Positions 42,707-49,000 of a stretch of DNA of 49,000 nt are shown piece after piece. A model generated the notes under the pieces. It saw only the letters and a list, made by a program, of their open reading frames with translations. It did no database searches and was not told the origin of the DNA. The stretch comes from Symbiodinium natans (Eukaryota > Sar > Dinophyceae > Suessiales > Symbiodiniaceae). Within the stretch, counting starts at the first letter, position 1. Each line of letters opens with the position of its first letter. A program made the position numbers and the translations under genes. Location: contig CAJNDS010001669.1 of NCBI GenBank assembly GCA_905221605.1, forward strand, positions 126,001 to 175,000, given 5' to 3'.

Positions 42707-42765
42707 TAACTCAGGTATACATACCCTAAACTGTGGTAACTCAGGTATACATACCCTAAACTGTG
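42706..42765 (+). repeat. 30-bp direct tandem duplication
   Basis: Two identical copies of a 30-bp unit containing TAACTCAGGTATACATACCC, starting exactly at the right border of the family D element. Confidence 0.95.
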
Positions 42766-42989
42766 TAGGGATCTTGGTTACCAGTCTTAACTGCTAAGGT
42801 CGAAATCCTGAAGATGCAAATTAAATTGGGCCTCTGGGTCACTGGCCCGTCCCTCAACCCTAAACCCTAAACCCTAAACCCTAAACCCTCGTCTTCCAAG
42901 GCTTCCCTAGATGCGCCTCACCGCTATCTTCGCCATCGGATGCAAGGTCCTCGCACGGCGTAAGGGTCGACCCTAAACCCCAAGCTGAG

Positions 42990-43080
42990 AGTTTAGGGTT
43001 TAGGGTCTAGGGTTTAGGGTTTGGGGTTTGGGGTTTAGGGTTTAGGGTTTAGGGCTTAGGGTTTAGGGTTTAGGGTTTCA
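42990..43080 (+). repeat. Telomere-like array (TTTAGGG)
   Basis: Heptamers with two TTTGGGG and one GCTTAGG variants. Confidence 0.93.
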
Positions 43081-44102
43081 TGTCATCCATGTGCAGGGGG
43101 CAGCGATCCCTAAAGGGAATACGGTTTGGGGTTTAGGTTCGAGGGCGCCGGTCTACGGAACCCATGTTGGTTGGTTAAGTTACCACCATGAAAAAAGTCC
43201 TTTCCACTGTATGTCTATATAAATAAATATCTATCTGTCTATATATATATATATTTATACATATCAGATCAGGGCGCGCGCCCCGCCCCCACCCCAAGGT
43301 GTAACTTCTCGTGCGGTGTGCTTGTTGGGTCCTGGGTTCAGGGGATTGAGGTTGCGGATTTAGGGTTAATGGGATTAGGGGATTGGGCTTGGGATTCAGG
43401 GGATAAGGTTCGTAAGGTTAGGGCCTGGGCAGCTTACTTAGGGTCTGCTTTGTCGTGCCGAGACGTGCCCGCAAGCCTCCATAGATCGTAACTGTAGGTG
43501 TAAAAATTGGGCTCTTCGGATGCTCTTAACCCGGCACTCCTCATGGGTCCGATCAGCTCCGATGGTCTGCGGTAGCACCTGCGCAGACGAGAACTTTCAG
43601 CCGCGAGGCCAATTGGCCACGAAACCTGAGGAGCCCAATACTCCGACTTGCGGAGTTCTTCTGTAATTCCGGCAAGCCCTAAACCCGAAATCCGATGAAC
43701 CCATATGCCCTAAACCTGAAATCGGTCGGGGTCATGGGCTTGCACCGAAGCGGTTGAGAGCATTGCGTTTCGCTTTTCACAACCCTCATTGAACCCTCAC
43801 TAAACGGCTTAGGGCTTGAGGCTTACGGTTACAGCCTAGAAATGAGCCTTAACTAAACCGTACAAACCCTCGTTGAAACCCAACTTCTGCCTGAAACCTA
43901 GTTAAATCTGGCGAATGCCAAAGAGACCCGAATGAAACACGAAACGTCGCCAACTCCTGGTCAGTGGCAGTGGCTTGGCCGCAACCCCCCTCACACCATG
44001 ATTGAAAACCCTAAGCCCTAAGCCCTAAGCCCTAAAGCCTAAAGCCTAAACCCTAAACCCTAAACCCTCGAAACCCTATCGCAAGAGGCTCCTCGAAGTC
44101 CC

Positions 44103-44277
44103 CAGATAGCACAATACCCCTTAAAGAATACACCTGACCTCAAGGACATAGTCATGGACGCCCTTTTGATGTAGGGTTTAGGGGTTCAGGGTTTAGGGTT
44201 GGTATGTTGGGTTACGGAGAAATGACGAGGCTTTTAGGGAAACTATACTCCTTAAATACATCGGGTTCTTCGGAGGT
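44103..44277 (+). mobile_element. Family E-like copy split by a telomere-like tract
   Basis: The left arm has AGCACAATACCCCTTAAAGA and the right arm CTATACTCCTTAAATACATC with GGGTTCTTCGG. Between them, 44171-44200 is a TTTAGGG/TTCAGGG tract. Both arms are decayed, so membership in family E is tentative. Confidence 0.4.
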
Positions 44278-44368
44278 TTGAGAAACATTCCTCAATCAAT
44301 GGGCATTGGGTTTGTTCGGTCTATATGTCGAAAGCGGACCTTGAACACTGATGTTGTGTGGTTTGGGT

Positions 44369-44677
44369 TTAGTGCGCGGCAGGGCTTTCAAGAAATGTCT
44401 TCCTTCCTCCAGAGGCCTCGATGGTGACCGACGTGGCTGCGGCCATGGCCACAAGTGGTCTCCATGTGAGGGTGCTTAGTGCATGAAGCTGAGCCATAGG
44501 GTGGGCGTTGTTTAACATGATCCGTTGTTGTTCCATATTGGGCTCAACAAAATCAAATGCCAGCTTCTCTGCAAGAATGACCATGCATCGGCGCTGGCTT
44601 GGGAATGGACGTGCTGCTCCAGATGCTGTTGACAGCTGGCAGCAGAGACAGGGGGGGTCCCAGGGGGTCCCTCTCAA
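44369..44677 (-). CDS. Candidate exon, unknown product
   Basis: A minus-strand frame of 102 codons with balanced composition, for example VILAEKLAFDFVEPNMEQQR and MLNNAHPMAQLHALSTL. No family recognised. It lies in a repeat-poor stretch of GC-richer DNA. The frame continues into a G-run area (near 44650) at its 5' side, and no promoter or splice site can be argued. It may be a gene fragment or chance. Confidence 0.2.
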   Translation of the reverse strand: MRGTPWDPPCLCCQLSTASGAARPFPSQRRCMVILAEKLAFDFVEPNMEQQRIMLNNAHPMAQLHALSTLTWRPLVAMAAATSVTIEASGGRKTFLESPAAH

Positions 44678-45247
44678 GGGGCCACTCTCACAAGGTGGGT
44701 TTGGGCATTTTCAGGTTTTCAGTCCCAAGCAAGGTTTCGCGGGAATGAAAAGTCAGTCCCAGGGGAGGGTACAGGGGGTCCCAACGCAGTAAAAGCACCA
44801 AAAAGCCAGAAATGAAGTTAGACCAGTTTGGCTAAGGATCGTGCTGAGAGTTCGCTGGCTCTTTCGTTGTCATGCAACCCCAAACCCTAAACCCTGAACC
44901 CTAAACTCTAAACCCTAGACCTTATAGACCCTAGACCCTGAACGCTAGCTCCCCTGTAAACCCCAGTCTTGACAACAGCCGCCCCCTTTTGAGATCCGCC
45001 GGGTGCGACCGTCCTCGATCCGGTTCCTTGGGAAGCCCCATACACATACCCTAAACCCGGCTTAAACCCTAAACCCTGAACCCTAAACCATATGCCTCAC
45101 TCTTCTGAACCCCAAACACCCAAACCCTGAAACATGTCTGACTAGGCTAAACCCAAGACGGAAAATGATGCAGAATCATCCCCACAAGCCCCTGGCCCTA
45201 TGTGACGTTAAGGGTGGGGGCCACCCTCTACACCAAAGTCCGCTCCC

Positions 45248-45312
45248 TCAACCCTAAACCCTAAACCCTAAACCCTTAACCCTAAACCCTAAACCCTAAA
45301 CCCTAAACCCTA
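45248..45312 (-). repeat. Telomere-like array (CCCTAAA)
   Basis: About nine heptamers, one CCCTTAA. Confidence 0.95.
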
Positions 45313-46044
45313 TTGGTGGTATGGGAGCTCCCTGGGCTCCTGACAATCCAGGAACTAGCAGCGACAGTCAGCCAGAGAATCACCAGCAAACAATGCTCTA
45401 AAAGTATGGAGGGTTTAGGGTTTAGGGTTTAGGGTTTAGGGGTTTAGGCTCGGGTTTAGGGAGTTATAGGGATCAGAAGGTCGCTACTGACAGAGGTGTC
45501 TGCCAAGAATCCATCACAGAGATTGCTACATCTGCATCTATTTACCCTCTGCGTGCTTCTCTGTCTCACGGTGCTTGGAAGATTGCACGGTGCAAAGACG
45601 CCAAGGGCACACGTCGGCAAGGGCTGGAGGATAGGAGGCTCTTCATCCTCCCTCCATCCTGCCCGACTTGTCTCCGACCACTTCCGCCCCTAGCCCTGCA
45701 CAGTGTCGCGAAAATTGCCCAGCATGATTTTAGACTGCTGCGCGACGAAGCCGATGCTCTCTCGTAGGCCGGGACGTGAACTAAGATCCGATGGGTATGC
45801 ATGCTCCTAAGGTAAGAATCATCGTATGCTCTGGGGGGGAGGGGAGGAGCCCTAACCCTAAACCCTAAACCGTTTTGGCTTTTATAACCCTAACCTAAAC
45901 CCTAAACGCTTTAAGCTAAACCCTAAACCCTAAATAAACTCTACACCCTTTGAGAGATGCCCCATGTGCCTCCCGGTTGTGATCCAAAAGCATCTAAGGA
46001 TTTCTGGCGCTCCCTGCATCCCACGCGGAGTTGCGCGTGGAAGG

Positions 46045-46382
46045 CTGAGATGTTCCCCTTCTACTACTTGGAGGTTCATGGGACGTAGTAACCACTTATA
46101 ACTGGGCTTATAACCTTACTTATACTTGGGATAAACCCTATAAGGCCTTTTAGGGGTATCATAAGCAGGGCTATAAGTACAGCTATAATTGGCTAGTAAG
46201 TACCATGAACCTCCAAGTAACAGTCCTTAACAGGGAATATGATAGTCCGTAACAGGGATCATAACGGGGATTATAATCCTATTATAAACCCCATTATGAT
46301 AGTAATTTCAATAGGGTTCATAATAAGGGATACCTGTAATCCCTATTAAGGAGCTGTTGTTTTTTAACGGGGAGCATCCCAT
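46045..46382 (+). mobile_element. Family C element interrupted by a family B element
   Basis: Left end GAGATGTTCCCCTTCTAC (46048-46064) resumes after the insertion at 46220 with ACAGTCCTTAACAGGGA and ends with GGGGAGCATCCCA near 46381. The interior has several GGGATTATAAT/ATTATGATAG-type foldbacks. Without the insert the element is about 185 bp. Confidence 0.75.
46067..46217 (+). mobile_element. Family B element nested in family C, TA duplicated
   Basis: A 151-bp complete copy, CTTGGAGGTTCATGGGAC to CATGAACCTCCAAG. TA occurs at 46065-46066 and again at 46218-46219, while the uninterrupted family C copy at 26663 has CTACTAACAG with a single TA at this point. The insertion therefore duplicated TA, the signature of Tc1/mariner-type (Stowaway-like) elements. 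Confidence 0.85.
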
Positions 46383-46514
46383 TTTGAACGCTCTCACGTG
46401 TCGAAGGCCCTCGGGTCTAGTTATTGTCCTGGTGGTGGAATGGAACCTCGTAGAACATCTTTCGCACCTGCAGGGCTTCCCGGGTGTAGGGTTTAGGGTT
46501 TAGTGATGGTGATT

Positions 46515-46712
46515 TACTGGAAACCAAGAATAACCAAGGAATAAAAAAAAAGGTGCCCTGTCTAGCTTAGAAGGGGCTTAGGGTTTAGGGTTTAGGGTTT
46601 AAGGTTTTGGGCTTAGGGTTTGACAGGGGCTTACAAGGAAGCCTAACCCCCCCCCCCCCCAAAAAAAAAAAAAAAAAGGAATAAGGGCCTACACTGGGTC
46701 CTAACAAACCTT
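46515..46712 (+). mobile_element. Family F element with telomere-like tract inside
   Basis: AAGAATAACCAAGGAATAAA at the left and GGAATAAGGGCCTACAC with GGGTCCTAAC at the right fit family F ends. The middle holds TTTAGGG units (46577-46622) and a C-then-A homopolymer (46647-46677). Confidence 0.45.
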
Positions 46713-47025
46713 ATGCCCTGAACCCTAAACCCTGGTGATTTAAGGCTATTCACAAAAAGGTCTTGGGCTATCTGGAGAGATGTGTTCAAGCAACCACCCC
46801 AAACTTCAAGGATTCGCAGTGGTGCACTCTGTGCGATTGCGTAACTCCAGCCCAGATTTTCGGTTTACTGTTTACGGCTTGGGGTTGAGGGGGAAGTTTT
46901 TGGGTTCAGCGCAAACCGTTTAGGGCTTTTTGGCTGCACAGGGTTAGGAGGGCTCCAGGATACGATCGCTTCGCATCTAAATCGCCTGTTCGCGCCTCCC
47001 GAACTGCTTAAGGCGTACGTATGAC

Positions 47026-47054
47026 TTGAGATGTTCCCCCCTTTTACTAACAGT
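47026..47054 (+). mobile_element. Family C left end only, beside a complete copy
   Basis: TTGAGATGTTCCCCC then TTTACTAACAGT, cut off about 15 bp before the next family C copy starts at 47069. Confidence 0.6.
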
Positions 47055-47068
47055 TGAAGAGATCCAAG

Positions 47069-47212
47069 TTGGGATGTTCCCCCTTATAGGGTGTTTAGGT
47101 TTCAAGTTTAAGGTTTTTTTTGGGGTGTTCCTCAATAATTCCTCAATAAGGATTAGAGTACCCCCTATTATCATCTCTATTAATGACTGCAGTACAAGGG
47201 GGAACATCCCAA
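47069..47212 (+). mobile_element. Family C foldback element, both ends intact
   Basis: A 144-bp copy with TTGGGATGTTCCCCC and GGGGGAACATCCCAA as perfect 15-bp inverted ends. The left sub-terminal region is replaced by ATAGGGTGTTTAGGTTTC. Confidence 0.78.
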
Positions 47213-47325
47213 CGTATAACCCCCCCCCCCCCCCCCTAAAACAGTGTTACTGGCCTTTGGGTTTAGGGTTTAGGGAATACCTTGATACCATAAACTCTAA
47301 ACTCTGAAACCCCCAAACAGTGTTG

Positions 47326-47436
47326 CCTGGTAGCCCAGTAACCATATGATAATAAGGGCACCCTTTTGGGGGTTGGTTACTGTATGAAGGAACCTTGAAC
47401 CCCAAAACGGGCAAAAGGTACCACAGGGCTACCAGG
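47326..47436 (+). mobile_element. Family A foldback element, copy 5
   Basis: A 111-bp copy with ends CCTGGTAGCCC and GGGCTACCAGG, perfectly inverted. Interior AAGGGCACCCTTTTGGGGG and AAAACGGGCAAAAGGTACC as in the other copies. Confidence 0.8.
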
Positions 47437-47760
47437 AACCCTGGGTCCAGCATCCCAAAAAACCCTAAGGCCTAAGCCCTATAAACCCCAAACCCTAAAT
47501 AGTGTTAATTGCCTTTGGGTTGTTCTGTCGCTGGCCTTGCCGGTGATCACAGTCGCGCCACTTAAGGCAGCGCTCGAGGCGAGCAACGGCCAGGAGACGG
47601 TGCCCGCAATGCCTGCGCGAGGAAAAACCAAAACCCTAAAACCCCAAAACCCCAAAAGTCCAAAACCCTAAAGCCCTAAAAGCCCTTTTTGCCTAAACCC
47701 CCCGGGAGCCTAACCTTCCCTTGATCTGGGGAACTTGCCGCAACTCATGGTCAGGACGTT

Positions 47761-47868
47761 AGGATCTCTATGGAATAGCGACACCTCAAACTTGAACCAT
47801 ATAGGAATTCTCAACTCTAAACAAAAACGAAGCGGAATTCCGTCGCTAAGGGGTGCTGGGCTCTCTGG
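47761..47868 (+). mobile_element. Family E element, right end preserved
   Basis: The right end AAGGGGTGCTGGGCTCTCTGG is clear at 47848-47868. The left end is only suggested by GGATCTCTATGG. Interior GGAATTC motifs pair (47803 and 47834). Confidence 0.45.
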
Positions 47869-48198
47869 GTCAGACAGCGGTCATCTATCATCCCTGAACA
47901 GGGCATTGCCTGCATTGCGGTTCTGGAGGCGATGGGTTGTTTCTGATAGGGTTTAGGGTATGGGGAATAAAATTGGAGTTGGGGAAACCGTTTAACCTAA
48001 AAAAAACGATTGCATAGGAATCGAATTTCCATAATTTCCTAAGTTTTCTTTCTTGCCACCGGACATGGCGGTGCATGGCAGGGCACACTAGCACAGGCAA
48101 GAGCATCTCAAGTCACAACCCTAAACCCTAAACCCTAAGCTTTTCGCTCTCTACAAAGCACGTCATCTCCTCTTGAGGCTGTCGTGGGGCTCGACGGG

Positions 48199-48303
48199 GC
48201 TAATATAGGGGCCTTAACAACTAGAACAGGGCTTTTTTGGGGGGGGAGATATTTAGCATAATAACAAAGGGAATACTATTAGTGATTTTTCCGACACCTA
48301 TAG
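48199..48303 (+). mobile_element. Family H element, copy 3
   Basis: Left CTAATATAGGGGCCTTAACA and right CTATTAGTGATTTTTCCGAC with ACCTATAG. Short ends CTA.TATAGG are inverted. A G run is present in the middle. Confidence 0.5.
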
Positions 48304-48583
48304 TACTCCAGTCCAATCCCACTTCCAGCCGATTGCACAAAAGACCATTGCCTGCCGATGCACATGCCAAGGCCTCATGTGCCAGGACAGTCAAAGAGAC
48401 ACAACATGCTCGAGCCCGCAAGTGCGGGTTGAACTCCCTTGGCATCCAACTGTTTGAAAGTAGCAATATACCAAATTAAATATGACTCTTCAGAGTCTTA
48501 CTTGTCCAGTACCTAGGGGTTTTAAAGGTTAACCTTTGGGGTTATAAAGGGGATTATATTAACCCAAAAAGGTTAAAGGTTAC

Positions 48584-48877
48584 CTACTCTACTACTAAGG
48601 AGTTGTTAAAACTCAGATTCGTCGCTCTTGATTCGCTGCTTCGCAAGGTTGTTGAACTCACAGGTTCGTTGACAGCGGAGAGCAGCTGCCTTGTGAGGTT
48701 GCAATCAGCTGCGTTCCATGTACCAAAACCATCAAACCTTACTTCAACATCGCCAAAGTAGAGGCTTTCTTCATACGGCTTAGATTCAGGCATGCTGAAG
48801 GTACTGGAAAACAAGCCCACACGACTGCGGCGCATGCTCGCGAGTTGATAGACCCCCCCCCCCCCCCGAACTGGCAC
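48584..48877 (-). CDS. Candidate exon, unknown product
   Basis: A minus-strand frame of 97 codons. The first residues come from a C/G homopolymer, then YQLASMRRSRVGLFSSTF, EESLYFGDVEVRFDGFGTWN and LTRQLLSAVNEPVSS follow. Composition is protein-like but no family is recognised. The true coding part, if any, would begin after residue 10. Confidence 0.2.
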   Translation of the reverse strand: MPVRGGGGVYQLASMRRSRVGLFSSTFSMPESKPYEESLYFGDVEVRFDGFGTWNAADCNLTRQLLSAVNEPVSSTTLRSSESRATNLSFNNSLVVE

Positions 48878-49000
48878 GATTTAAGGGAGTAGTGCCCCGA
48901 GGCTTCGCCGTAGGTTCGTACCCGTTATTGGCAATTGTCCAGCTTGTTCGGGCGTCTCTTCGTCAGAATGGGTTGCCGGTGTAGAACCTACCATGAAGCC

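Larger units (their letters stand above)
37720..42800. other. Mixed stretch without recognised gene
   Basis: Smaller tracts: C-rich at 38272-38320, 38508-38550, 38899-38937, 39029-39068, 40716-40770, 42135-42195; G-rich at 38407-38443, 38640-38700, 39250-39285, 39900-39925, 40411-40450, 41804-41827. 40770-41560 is array-free with overlapping open frames (40897-41175, 41172-41420 plus; 41135-41374 minus). I recognise no family in them and cannot choose a strand. Confidence 0.6.
42800..49000. other. Gene-free mosaic, right end of window
   Basis: Smaller tracts: C-rich at 42855-42890, 44010-44070, 44880-44925, 45065-45090, 45848-45940, 48116-48138; G-rich at 45414-45450, 46485-46503, 46577-46622, 47258-47275. 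43207-43265 is TA-rich. 43270-43980 and 44300-44870 have few repeats. 48510-48590 is an imperfect foldback with AGGTTAACCTTTGG and AAAGGTTACC. Homopolymers: C/A at 46647-46677, C at 47220-47236 and 48853-48867. Confidence 0.6.

Noticed and set aside
43507-43650. GGGCTCTTCGGA and GAGGAGCCCAATACTCC as ends of another family E element
   Set aside because: The orientation of the two arms is inside-out relative to family E, so it may be chance or two separate fragments.
45566-45802. Minus-strand frames near 45690-45775 that read protein-like over about 28 residues
   Set aside because: Too short, with three frames open in parts, and no recognisable family.

Overview
The window looks like nuclear DNA of a eukaryote, probably an alga or protist. 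Plant-type telomere heptamers (TTTAGGG on one strand, CCCTAAA on the other) recur over all 49 kb as roughly 120 separate tracts, about one every 400 bases. They occur in both orientations and are separated by 100-400 bp of other sequence. There are no bacterial operons, no recognisable rRNA or tRNA genes, no CRISPR array and no convincing intact gene. My best guess is a dinoflagellate: these carry TTTAGGG telomeres, and a broken reading frame at 12588-13042 (minus) resembles, from memory only, a multicopy hypothetical protein common in dinoflagellate gene sets. Green algae and plants, other alveolates and cryptophytes remain possible. The density of tracts suggests a subtelomere or a genome invaded by telomere-like repeats; the sequence alone does not decide.

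Four layers can be read. (1) Interstitial telomere-like arrays from about 20 to 385 bp. Many have their own variant heptamer or octamer (CCCTAAG at 4516, TTTGGGG at 11979 and 17621, CCCGAAA at 11500, CCCTAAAA at 26270, GGGCTCA at 36719). (2) At least ten families of short foldback or terminal-inverted-repeat elements of 50-180 bp (called A to J here), present in 2-9 copies each. One copy of family B sits inside a family C copy with a duplicated TA. (3) A separate 646-bp element at 27111-27756 with perfect 30-bp terminal inverted repeats, an identical 8-bp flanking repeat and an internal 12-bp minisatellite. (4) Simple and complex tandem repeats: five hairpin units at 36331-36862, about 600 bp of GTA repeat at 37107-37705, a compound CA/GATA microsatellite at 39415-39600, a degenerate ladder at 13640-14105, and many long C or G homopolymers.

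Layout: 1-9240 is dense arrays with A-I elements. 9260-10130 has the best candidate exon and a CAG/CAC/GAT microsatellite. 10136-12540 has arrays, including the longest G-rich one. 12588-13042 is the pseudogene. 13060-26660 is arrays with scattered elements. 26660-27765 is a cluster of mobile elements ending in the 646-bp element. 27765-36300 has sparser arrays. 36300-37720 is the hairpin and GTA repeat block. 37720-49000 returns to arrays and elements, with a longer array-free stretch at 40770-41560. Most open frames are short or low-complexity, and many end in tails translated from telomere repeats (such as GFRV or NPKP), so I do not call them genes. In the feature list, strand + on an array means TTTAGGG reads on the given strand; - means CCCTAAA reads on it.
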